Shown here piece by piece: positions 53,462 to 61,693 of a stretch of DNA of 64,000 nucleotides (positions within the stretch are counted from its first letter, which is position 1; each line of letters opens with the position of its first letter). The translations under genes and the position numbers were made by a program. A model generated the notes under the pieces. That model had not been told where the DNA came from, did not search any database, and saw only the letters and a program-made list of their open reading frames with translations. The stretch comes from CBDFNC01 sp965249895 (lineage in GTDB: Bacteria > Pseudomonadota > Gammaproteobacteria > Enterobacterales > CBDFNC01), in contig CBDFNC010000001.1 of assembly GCA_965249895.1 (NCBI GenBank), forward strand, positions 496,001 to 560,000, in the 5' to 3' direction.

Positions 53462-53755
53462 CTATTTTCTGTGGTCGTAAACCTCATAACCTTTTTTGGT
53501 TAAACATTCTCTTAGCGCATAGGCCTGGCTGTCGGTGGCACCTGCGCCGATTCCTGCACCAGCAGCGGTTCCGACTAACGCGCCGGCTTTTGCCGCTTCA
53601 CCCTTATCCACCTGGGCGGTATAATTTTGGCAAGCCTTAAAGTCGTCTTCATATTTTAACTGGTTCTTACCGTCCAGGTTTACTACCGGGGCTTGATTGT
53701 AGCTACATGCAGACAGCGTCAGTAACAGTGCTACGGCAAGAAGTGTGTGTTGCAT
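53462..53755 (-). CDS. Small glycine-zipper lipoprotein
   Basis: 97 residues from the ATG at 53755 (AAAGG 9 bases upstream). Lipoprotein signal MQHTLLAVALLLTLSAC (lipobox LSAC), then a glycine-zipper segment (AGALVGTAAGAGIGAGATDS, about residues 58-77) of the kind found in outer-membrane 17-kDa-antigen-like proteins. A Cys pair (ACQNYT, ECLTKKG) could form a disulphide. Probably anchored in the outer membrane; role unknown. Convergent with phaC2. Confidence 0.8.
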   Translation of the reverse strand: MQHTLLAVALLLTLSACSYNQAPVVNLDGKNQLKYEDDFKACQNYTAQVDKGEAAKAGALVGTAAGAGIGAGATDSQAYALRECLTKKGYEVYDHRK

Positions 53756-53839
53756 GCTCATACCTTTATAGTGCAATTCCAGGATCTTTATTAAGCACGA
53801 TTACTGTGTTAGAAACTGTCAGCTCCTGTAGTCGAATTG

Positions 53840-54970
53840 TCAGGATTTCTCATACATGTTAACAGGCTGCTTCTGCTCCATGACAAATACCTGTTTAACC
53901 TCAGTACTGACTTGGCGCCACCATTTAGCCATATTATTTGGACTACTCAAGTTTACTTTTTCACCCATGGCCGGAGTCAGTAGTTGAATCTTGGCCTGTT
54001 GGGCTAATTTGGAGATTTTCTCAAAAGGTTCGTACCAGGTATGAAAGGCCAGATCGAAGGTACCATTGTGAATGGGTAATAAGGCCTTGCCGTTTAGATC
54101 CTGGTGCGCCTGCAAGGTTTCTTCTGGCATCATATGTACGTCTTTCCAGCGTTTGTCATAGGCACCCGTTTCCATCAAGGTAATATCGAAGGGACCATAT
54201 TTTTTACCAATTTGTTTGAAGCCATCGAAATAACCAGTGTCTCCACTAAAGAAGATGTTCTGACTGGGGCTTTGTAGCACCCAGGAAGCCCATAGGGTTT
54301 TGTTGCCGTCGGTCAAACTCCGGCCGGAGAAATGCTGGGATGGTGTCGCTGTTATTTTGAGCCTTCCATGCTCGCTGGACTGCCACCAATCCATTTCACG
54401 GATCTTATCCTTAGCTATACCCCAGTCCTGTAGTGTCTGGCCCACGCCCAAAGGAGTGATAAATAACTCGACGTTTCGTTGCAGGGTTTTGACTGCGCTT
54501 TTGTCCAAGTGGTCATAGTGGTTGTGGGAAATGATAACCCCTTTAATGGGTGGCAGTTCATCAATTTGAATGGGGGGCTGATGAAAGCGTTTGGGACCGA
54601 TAAAACTAAACGGTGACGCGCGTTCTGAAAATACAGGATCAAGCAACCAAAACTCCTGCTCTATAGCCAGCAATAAACTGGAATGCCCAAGGCGATAGAT
54701 AGCATCTCCATGTTCAGCGTCAGCCAGGAGTGTTTGCTTATCCAATTTACGAACCGGAATTTCACCCAAAGGGTTGGCGTCAGTTCGTTTTTCCAGTATG
54801 TAATCTTTGGCGATGGCCAGGGTTTCGGAAAAGCTTTCCGTTTGTATGGGTTTGCTATTGTGATATTTCCCATCATGAAACTGAGGTGACTCAGAAACTT
54901 CTTCTTTACCGGCACAAGCCCACAAAGTGATTGCCATAATAAGACCTCCTGTAACATGAGCTAGACGCAT
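53840..54970 (-). CDS. NAPE-PLD/UlaG-type metallo-beta-lactamase-fold hydrolase, lipoprotein
   Basis: 376 residues. A lipoprotein signal (MRLAHVTGGLIMAITLWAC) precedes an MBL fold: IYRLGHSSLLLAIEQEFWLLDPVFSERASPF, the metal motif VIISHNHYDHLDKSAVKTL, ITATPSQHFSGRS, IFFSGDTGYFDGF (metal Asp), LMETGAYDKRWKDVHMMPEE and LLPIHNGTFDLAFHTWYEP (His). Members hydrolyse N-acyl phosphatidylethanolamines or related phosphodiester or ester substrates. The bacterial substrate is not known. Predicted attached to the membrane facing the periplasm. Confidence 0.88.
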   Translation of the reverse strand: MRLAHVTGGLIMAITLWACAGKEEVSESPQFHDGKYHNSKPIQTESFSETLAIAKDYILEKRTDANPLGEIPVRKLDKQTLLADAEHGDAIYRLGHSSLLLAIEQEFWLLDPVFSERASPFSFIGPKRFHQPPIQIDELPPIKGVIISHNHYDHLDKSAVKTLQRNVELFITPLGVGQTLQDWGIAKDKIREMDWWQSSEHGRLKITATPSQHFSGRSLTDGNKTLWASWVLQSPSQNIFFSGDTGYFDGFKQIGKKYGPFDITLMETGAYDKRWKDVHMMPEETLQAHQDLNGKALLPIHNGTFDLAFHTWYEPFEKISKLAQQAKIQLLTPAMGEKVNLSSPNNMAKWWRQVSTEVKQVFVMEQKQPVNMYEKS

Positions 54971-55137
54971 TTGACGCTCTCTATATTAGAACACATAAAC
55001 TACACTGTGCAGTTTACTTACCTTTAACTAAAAGTAAACTGTTAGGTGCATTTTATATTTAGATAATTCTTCGGGATGTTGAGACAAGCACTCAAATGAT
55101 AAAATTGGTAGCTGAATAAATAAGACAGGAACAGCCA

Positions 55138-55638
55138 ATGACCGAAACGCTTAACTCCCTTTTTATAAAACTGAATATTGACTGCTTAAAGCTGGAACAC
55201 GCGGCGTTAGAAACTTGTGTAGATGCAGACAGGCTAATGCTGGAGCGCCCCGGGACCAGGCTAAAGAACCTGTTTTTAAGAGATAATTACGGTCGACGCC
55301 ATTTTTTATTGTTAACTGCCCACGATAAAAAAGTTGACTTAAAAGCGCTGAGTAAAGAGATGCAAATTGCCAGGCTGGGGTTTGCTTCGGCACAGCGCTT
55401 GGAGAAGTACTTAGCGGTTAAGCCAGGCTGTGTTTCTGCTCTGGCGTTAGTAAATGATACGGATAATGCCGTTGAACTCTGGGTGGATGAAAGGGTTTGG
55501 AAATCTGGATCATTTCACTGCCACCCTTTTGTGAATACGTCGACCTGGGTGCTGGAAAAAAATGACCTGATAAAATTATGGAAATATACCAATCACTGTC
55601 CTCGGGTTATTAAGGTACCTGATATGGCTACTGAATAA
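55138..55638 (+). CDS. YbaK/ProX-type aminoacyl-tRNA editing protein
   Basis: 166 residues, free-standing editing domain of the PrdX/ProXp-ala group. CLKLEHAALETCVDADRLM, then PGTRLKNLFLRDNYGRRHFLLLTAHDKKVDLKALSK with the catalytic Lys-containing KNLFL motif. Next come IARLGFASAQRLEKYLAVKPGCVSALALVND and a C-terminal SFHCHPFVNTSTWVL segment with the conserved GXXXP-like His-Pro. Such proteins hydrolyse mischarged Ala-tRNA-Pro or similar in the cytoplasm. Monocistronic. Confidence 0.9.
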   Translation: MTETLNSLFIKLNIDCLKLEHAALETCVDADRLMLERPGTRLKNLFLRDNYGRRHFLLLTAHDKKVDLKALSKEMQIARLGFASAQRLEKYLAVKPGCVSALALVNDTDNAVELWVDERVWKSGSFHCHPFVNTSTWVLEKNDLIKLWKYTNHCPRVIKVPDMATE

Positions 55639-55729
55639 ACAGTGAGCATAAAGAAACATACAGTTTCAGCATTGAAGTGTAGTGAGTTCCAAATTACCTG
55701 CCGACAGAGATGGCGGGTCAATTACTTAG

Positions 55730-57595
55730 TTAAACAGAGTCCAGGAGCTCGTCCAGCAGTCTTTTCTGAGATTCTATACTCATGGCGATCTCCTGGGCGT
55801 TGCGAAAGTCTTCATCTTTGGTGATTAACAGGGTCGCAGTTTGGTCATATTCGGTTTTTCCCTCTCTGAGAGACGCAAAAACAGCACCAGCCATAATGCC
55901 TTTTTTAAATGATTCTTCACCCGAGAGGTGACTGGTTTCCAGGCTGCCTTCTTCCAGAATATAAAGGTTGTTTTCGCTCTTGGTTTTCCTGTCGGTTTGT
56001 TGGAACAGATATTCGCCCATGCCCATATAGAGCTTCTCTTTCAGGTGTTCTTCCGTATCCCTGCTTTGTTTCACAGCCTTCATCGAAAAGTCCACAGCGG
56101 CGGCAGTGATTTCATAGTTTTCTGTTAATTGATGATCCCGTTCATTTTTACCTCCGCGCATTAAGCCATCCAGCACGACTTTACGGGTCTGCTTTATGGC
56201 TTGTTGGGTTCCTTGTTCGGTATTTTCCAGGACGTTTTGCGTTCGCTGCGCTAGCTCAATTTGGTAGCCTGTCTGCAGATTCTTCTCGATATTTCCTTGA
56301 CTCTGCTTACCACCGGGTCCGCTTACTAAATTGACGCTAAAGTCCGCCAGCCGATTAAACCCCTCCTTTAACCTGGCTTTTTCTTCATCAGGCAGACCAA
56401 GGCGAGCAGCCTGTTTATTGTTCATCTCGGTAAACAGGGCGTCGGCTAAAGTTCTAGCCTGGTCGAATTCCTTATTGGCATGATCCAGGGATTTCCCCAG
56501 TTTATCTGCCAGCTGCATAAAGTCGCTAAAGGTGTCTTTAAACAGGGAGCTGGTTTGGTCAGATTGTTGCTCGTTGTCATTTCCTTTGTAGCCAGAGTCA
56601 GCAGCTTCTTCGATTAAACCCAGATACTGAGCCATTTCATGCTCCGTAGTGCTGCCGCCCAGTTTGGAATGAAGTTGAAAATCTGCTTTAACTTCACCAT
56701 CTTGTGTCCAGCTTCCTGTGAGATTCTGGCTATCTCCGTCGTGACTATAGCTGTATTCGATATCCTGCCCACTTCCGGAAAGGGCGAGGGAAAAACCAGC
56801 CAGTTGATCACCGTTAAACCCTTTAACTCCCATTAGATCGGTGAGATCGTTGCCGGCCAACAAACTGTCGGATGCCTGTCCTACCGCATTCATTAGTTCA
56901 CTTAAGGCCTTGTGCTCACTGGCGGACAGGTCGCCGTCGACTTCATAGCTCACATCGACCTGGTCGCCAAAGGTTAAACCATCCCAACCCCGGCTTTGTT
57001 TTATGCTGATATTGATCTCATCGCCATCACGGGTTTTTACTTTCAGGGTCAGGTCTTTTTGTTCTTTAGCGTTGACTGCCAGCTCTTCATCTTCGCCAAT
57101 TTTTGCATTTAACTCTTTAAGTGCAAAACGGGTAAAACTCTGGCTTTGAGCTATATAACTTTCTGTACCTGCATCAAGTTTGCTTAATGCTGCCAGTACG
57201 CTCCGCGTTTCAGAGTGAGCGGCTTCGGCGCCCTGGCTAATGCGATCGAGCAAACCGTTGAGCTCGTCTGCACTCTCACCGCTTGCCTTACCCTGATTAA
57301 CTCTGTTGGTCACCTTGTTGACGAATACTTCAAACGGTTCTTTTTTGCCTTCTTCGGTTTCCCCATACAATTTAACTCGACCATCAACGGCGGACTCGTG
57401 GAGGGTATTGAGCTCTTGCGGAGAATACTCATGGAGGGTTTTTTTGAGTATATTCCTGGCGTCACCCTGGAATTTAGTCGTTTCCTGAGATTCGGGGGAC
57501 TTGACCTCGACTTGCATCTGGCCTGTTATCCCTTGGGATTGCTGCAATGCCTGATTAGAAAATAAGGGCATAGCAAAATTCAGACGAACATTCAT
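55730..57595 (-). CDS. Large hypothetical protein (621 residues)
   Basis: Not recognised. No signal peptide or membrane segment is apparent. It begins MNVRLNFAMPLFSNQALQQS, then a linker and acidic helical regions. A beta-type middle (about 180-310: TLKVKTRDGDEINISIKQSRG, VDVSYEVDGDLSASEHK, IEYSYSHDGDSQNLTGSW) is followed by a long helical, charged C-terminal half (about 340-620, including LADKLGKSLDHANKEFDQARTLADALF and FSMKAVKQSRDTEEHLKEKL). The sequence is highly charged (Glu, Asp, Lys) and soluble-looking. The mixed layout resembles large cytoplasmic or secreted cargo proteins but no domain could be named. Monocistronic; a terminator-like hairpin stands before it. Confidence 0.65.
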   Translation of the reverse strand: MNVRLNFAMPLFSNQALQQSQGITGQMQVEVKSPESQETTKFQGDARNILKKTLHEYSPQELNTLHESAVDGRVKLYGETEEGKKEPFEVFVNKVTNRVNQGKASGESADELNGLLDRISQGAEAAHSETRSVLAALSKLDAGTESYIAQSQSFTRFALKELNAKIGEDEELAVNAKEQKDLTLKVKTRDGDEINISIKQSRGWDGLTFGDQVDVSYEVDGDLSASEHKALSELMNAVGQASDSLLAGNDLTDLMGVKGFNGDQLAGFSLALSGSGQDIEYSYSHDGDSQNLTGSWTQDGEVKADFQLHSKLGGSTTEHEMAQYLGLIEEAADSGYKGNDNEQQSDQTSSLFKDTFSDFMQLADKLGKSLDHANKEFDQARTLADALFTEMNNKQAARLGLPDEEKARLKEGFNRLADFSVNLVSGPGGKQSQGNIEKNLQTGYQIELAQRTQNVLENTEQGTQQAIKQTRKVVLDGLMRGGKNERDHQLTENYEITAAAVDFSMKAVKQSRDTEEHLKEKLYMGMGEYLFQQTDRKTKSENNLYILEEGSLETSHLSGEESFKKGIMAGAVFASLREGKTEYDQTATLLITKDEDFRNAQEIAMSIESQKRLLDELLDSV

Positions 57596-57683
57596 TAATA
57601 GAACCTCAGGAAAAGCGACAGCTTGTTATCGACTTTCTCTGCTTTATCTTTAGCTTATTCTGATGTTTTTATTTAAAAGGAAA

Positions 57684-57703
57684 GCCCTAAGGTGTCTTAG
57701 GGC
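57684..57703 (-). terminator. Intrinsic terminator (leftward)
   Basis: On the minus strand GCCCTAAG-ACAC-CTTAGGGC is followed by TTTCCTTTT, a good intrinsic terminator. It would end the cus operon transcript, from which it is now separated by the MITE-like element at 57729-57994. Confidence 0.65.
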
Positions 57704-57728
57704 AGATTAACTTTGCCAGGTTTGCTTA

Positions 57729-57994
57729 TATACCCAAGCTACTTCAAAGTACGGGGTTCAGAGCTTTCTCTGGGGATTCAGAACAAGGCAAACGAGAGAA
57801 GGAATAGCGACCTATTTCAACCTCGTTTAACGCTGAGATGAGTCCCCGGAGAAGCTCCCGAAGGGCGAGTCTCCTTGGCTTTCATACTGCGTTAGCCACT
57901 TTTCGAATAGAGTTACTATTAATCAAAGCGACTGTCTTGCCTGAAAACCAACGACCTCTCGCTGAAACCTGCATCTTGAAGTAGTTTGGGTATA
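57729..57994. repeat. MITE-like element, copy 2 (266 bp)
   Basis: Left end TATACCCAAGCTACTTCAAA and right end, reversed, TATACCCAAACTACTTCAAG form inverted repeats matching the element at 2568-2831. Both flanks carry TTA next to the TATACCC ends, a possible target duplication. Non-coding inside. It sits between the Met-rich copper protein gene and its terminator. Confidence 0.78.
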
Positions 57995-58092
57995 TTAAGC
58001 GCAGTCCATTCGAAATTCTTTATGGCCGTTTTTACTGTGTCGTTTTACCTGACCTAAGACAGTTTTGATTTCACCTTTATCTTTCGCTGTTT

Positions 58093-58518
58093 TCAGCTGT
58101 TTAACAAAGCCTCCAACTTATCTATACCCTGGTTATAAGCCATATGCTGCATATGGGTTTGATGGTCCATTCCTTTCATATTGCCCATCTTGCTATGGTC
58201 CATATTGGACATATTCATGTCTTTCATATCACCCATTTTAGTGTGGTCCATATTGGACATATCCATATCTTGCAGCTTAAGAAGAACTTCCTTTTTTGCT
58301 TTGCTTGTACTGGTTATCAGTTTATCCAATTGCAGCTGCATCAAGGCCTGATCATTGGACTTAAAGGCTTTCACGTAGGTTTTTAAGTCTGACTTCAACT
58401 CTTTCATAATGCCGCCAAGTTCAGTGTTTTTACAGTGTTCCGAGTGCGCTATTGCAGGCATTGAAAAAGCCGCAAGTGCGCCAGTTAAGGCCAGAGCGAC
58501 AGCTATTTTTTTAAACAT
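58093..58518 (-). CDS. Periplasmic Met/His-rich copper-binding protein
   Basis: 141 residues with a signal peptide (MFKKIAVALALTGALAAFSMPAIA). An N-terminal helical half (KELKSDLKTYVKAFKSNDQAL, LDKLITSTSKAKKEVLLKLQ) is followed by a Met/His-rich tail with repeated MSNMDHTKMGDMKDMNMSNM and DHSKMGNMKGMDHQTHMQHM. Such motifs bind Cu(I) or Ag(I). It is the last gene of the cus operon, 59 bases after cusA, so it probably acts as a periplasmic metal carrier or buffer for the efflux pump. Confidence 0.82.
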   Translation of the reverse strand: MFKKIAVALALTGALAAFSMPAIAHSEHCKNTELGGIMKELKSDLKTYVKAFKSNDQALMQLQLDKLITSTSKAKKEVLLKLQDMDMSNMDHTKMGDMKDMNMSNMDHSKMGNMKGMDHQTHMQHMAYNQGIDKLEALLNS

Positions 58519-58576
58519 TTTGTTGCTTCCTTAATAAGGGGCGGGAGAGCTAAATTAGGCTTCCCGCCTTCCGTTT

Positions 58577-61500
58577 TTAATTGATTAATTTTCTGAGACT
58601 AATGAGCTTCCAGAGATAGAAAACTGCCGGTAAGACCAAGAGGGTAAGCAGCACAGCAGATACCATGCCGCCTATCATAGGAGCGGCAATGCGCTGCATC
58701 ACTTCTGAGCCGGCACCATCACCGTACATTATTGGCACCAGGCCTATGATCACTGTGGCTACCGTCATCATCACAGGGCGGACCCTTAATCCGGCGCCGT
58801 CCATAATTGCCTGTTGTAGTTTAGTTTTGGTGAGTTGGCCTTGTGCGACGGCGTCATTCAGAGACTGGTTAAGGTAGATCAGCATAATCACCCCAATTTC
58901 TACAGCGACGCCAGCCAGAGCAATAAAACCAACGCCCACCGCAATAGAGAAGTTGTAACCCAGCAGGTACATTAACCAGATGCCACCTATCATGGCCAAA
59001 GGCAAAGTTCCTAAAATCAGTAAGACTTCGCCAACACGCTTAAACGCCAGATAAAGCAGCAGAACAATAATGCCTAAGGTGGCAGGGATCACTATGGACA
59101 GGGTTTTCTTAGCCCGTTCCATATATTCGTATTGGCCAGACCAGGTAATGGAATATCCAGCGGGTAATACCAGCTGTTCTGCTACCGCTTGTTGTGCGTC
59201 CGCGACATAGGAGCCCAGATCTCTGCCTTCAATATCCACAAAGATCCAGCCATTTGGCCGCGCATTTTCGGTTTTTATCATAGGCGCGCCATCTTCCACA
59301 TAGACGTGGGCCACGTCACTTAAGGCTATTCGAGCACCCTTAGGTGTCACCAGAGGTAGCAGTCTCAATTGATCTACACTGTCTCGGTACTCTTGTGGAT
59401 AACGAATATTTACCGGATATCGCTCCAGTCCTTCTATGGTCTGGGTAACATTCATCCCGCCGATAGCGGTAGCAATAACAACCTGCACATCGGAAATATT
59501 CAGCCCATAACGCGCGGCTTTTTCTCTTTGAATATCCACTTTGACATAGCGACCACCTGCCACCCGCTCGGCGTAGGCAGAGGCCGTACCGGGAACGGTT
59601 TGTAATATCTTCTCTATGTCCTTACCAATTTTCTCAATCTCGGACAGTTTTTCACCCGCCACCTTGATCCCGATTGGCGTTTTAATTCCGGTGGCCAGCA
59701 TATCGATACGGGTTTTTATCGGCATCACCCAGGCATTAGTGACGCCGGGAAACTGCACCAGTTTATCCAACTCCTGGCGTATATCTTCACTGGAAAGACC
59801 GGGTCTCCACTGCGCCTTTGGTTTTAAGGTAACAAAGGTTTCAATCATGGTTAATGGCGCAGGATCCGTTGCTGTTTCGGCGCGGCCCACCTTGCCCCAA
59901 ACCCGTTCGACTTCAGGCACAGTCTTGATCAGCTTATTGGTTTGCTGAAGCAGCTCCCTTGCCTTACCTATGCTGATGCCGGGATAGGTGGTCGGCATAT
60001 ACATAAGGTCACCTTCGTCCAGCGGCGGAATAAATTCACTGCCTATCTTATTGACGGGGTAGATACCCACCACAAGTAATCCTGCTACCAGGGCCAATAT
60101 CAACACAGGCGCTTTCAGGCTGAGTTTCAGCAGCGGGATGTACAGGGCAACCAATAATCGGTTAAGCGGGTTTTTGTGTTCAGCAATGACTTTGCCGCGA
60201 ATAAAATAGCCCATCAATACGGGAACCAGGGTGACTGCTAATACTGCAGAGGCCGCCATCGCATAGGTTTTGGTGTAAGCCAGAGGTGAAAACATCTTGC
60301 CTTCCTGGCCTTCCAAAACAAACACGGGAACAAAACTAAAGGTGATAATCAGTAGCGAGAAAAACAGTGCAGGACCGACTTCAGACGCGGCTTTACCGAT
60401 TACCTGCCAACGATTTTCATTGGTAAGCTCGGTGCGCTCCATATGCTTATGCACATTTTCTATCATGACAATAGCGCCATCTACCATGGCGCCGATAGCG
60501 ATGGCGATCCCCCCAAGCGACATGATATTGGCGTTGATCCCCTGCCAGGACATAACGATAAATGCCACCAGGATCCCCACTGGCAAGCTGACTAAAACCA
60601 CCAGTGAGCTACGGATATGGAACAGAAATAGCGCACACACCAGGATAACCACGATAAACTCTTCCATCAGCTTGTGGAAAAGGTTCTCTACTGCATTATC
60701 GATAAGGCCAGATCTGTCATAGGTAGGAACGATTTCCACCCCTTCGGGTAAGGAGCGCTGTAACTCCGTAAGCTTCTCTTTTACAGCTGCAATCACGTCA
60801 CGGGCATTTTCGCCAAAACGCATCACGATAATGCCGCCTGCTACCTCACCTTCACCATTGAGCTCGCTAACACCTCGGCGCATTTGCGGACCAATAACAA
60901 TATCTGCCACTTCACCAAGCAGCAGGGGAGTCCCTGCGTTATTTACTTTAATGGGCAGGTTTTGCAGATCTTCGATGGAAGAGATATAACCGCTGGAGCG
61001 CACCATATACTCGGCTTCGCCCATTTCGATAACGCTGGCCCCGGCTTCCTGGTTGCCATCTTTTATCGCCTTGCTAATGGCGGACAAAGGAATTTGATAG
61101 CTACGTAATTTATCCGGATCGATGCGAACCTGATATTGTTTCACCATGCCGCCAACACTGGCTACTTCAGAAACGCCAGGTACAGTCTGCAGCTCATATT
61201 TCAGGAACCAATCCTGCAGGCTACGTAACTGGCTTAAGTCATGGTTGCCTGATCTATCCGTTAACGCATAGGAGAACACCCAGCCCACCCCGGTCGCATC
61301 CGGGCCAAGTGCTGGTTTTGCGCTATCGGGTAAATTAGGCGCTACCTGAGACAGGTACTCCAGAACCCTGGATCGCGCCCAATACATATCGGTACCATCT
61401 TCGAAGATGATATAGACGTAGGAATCACCAAAGAAGGAATAGCCACGAACCGTCTTGGCGCCAGGCACGGATAACATTGCCGTGGTTAACGGATAGGTCA

Positions 61501-61693
61501 CCTGATCTTCCACCACCTGAGGCGCCTGTCCCGGATAGCTGGTTTTGATGATGACCTGAACATCAGACAAGTCTGGAATAGCGTCTATAGGTGTGTTTTT
61601 TACCGCAAAGCCACCCACCACGATAATGGCGAAGGTCGCCACTAGCACCATAAAACGATTGAGAATGGACCATTCGATGATTTTTTTAATCAT
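58577..61693 (-). CDS. cusA: CusA/CzcA-type heavy-metal RND efflux pump
   Basis: 1038 residues, twelve membrane helices with two large periplasmic loops. HME-RND blocks: MIKKIIEWSILNRFMVLVA, NTPIDAIPDLSDVQVII, SYPGQAPQVVEDQVTYPLTT, GASVIEMGEAEYMVRSSGYI, the proton-relay helix SLGGIAIAIGAMVDGAIVMIENVHKHMER and NKIGSEFIPPLDEGDLMYMPTT. Met-rich segments suited to Cu(I)/Ag(I) (PVMMTVATVIIGLVPIMYG, AGTGIKTPIG-type loop) point to Cus rather than Czc. It overlaps the cusB gene by ATGA. Confidence 0.94.
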   Translation of the reverse strand: MIKKIIEWSILNRFMVLVATFAIIVVGGFAVKNTPIDAIPDLSDVQVIIKTSYPGQAPQVVEDQVTYPLTTAMLSVPGAKTVRGYSFFGDSYVYIIFEDGTDMYWARSRVLEYLSQVAPNLPDSAKPALGPDATGVGWVFSYALTDRSGNHDLSQLRSLQDWFLKYELQTVPGVSEVASVGGMVKQYQVRIDPDKLRSYQIPLSAISKAIKDGNQEAGASVIEMGEAEYMVRSSGYISSIEDLQNLPIKVNNAGTPLLLGEVADIVIGPQMRRGVSELNGEGEVAGGIIVMRFGENARDVIAAVKEKLTELQRSLPEGVEIVPTYDRSGLIDNAVENLFHKLMEEFIVVILVCALFLFHIRSSLVVLVSLPVGILVAFIVMSWQGINANIMSLGGIAIAIGAMVDGAIVMIENVHKHMERTELTNENRWQVIGKAASEVGPALFFSLLIITFSFVPVFVLEGQEGKMFSPLAYTKTYAMAASAVLAVTLVPVLMGYFIRGKVIAEHKNPLNRLLVALYIPLLKLSLKAPVLILALVAGLLVVGIYPVNKIGSEFIPPLDEGDLMYMPTTYPGISIGKARELLQQTNKLIKTVPEVERVWGKVGRAETATDPAPLTMIETFVTLKPKAQWRPGLSSEDIRQELDKLVQFPGVTNAWVMPIKTRIDMLATGIKTPIGIKVAGEKLSEIEKIGKDIEKILQTVPGTASAYAERVAGGRYVKVDIQREKAARYGLNISDVQVVIATAIGGMNVTQTIEGLERYPVNIRYPQEYRDSVDQLRLLPLVTPKGARIALSDVAHVYVEDGAPMIKTENARPNGWIFVDIEGRDLGSYVADAQQAVAEQLVLPAGYSITWSGQYEYMERAKKTLSIVIPATLGIIVLLLYLAFKRVGEVLLILGTLPLAMIGGIWLMYLLGYNFSIAVGVGFIALAGVAVEIGVIMLIYLNQSLNDAVAQGQLTKTKLQQAIMDGAGLRVRPVMMTVATVIIGLVPIMYGDGAGSEVMQRIAAPMIGGMVSAVLLTLLVLPAVFYLWKLISLRKLIN

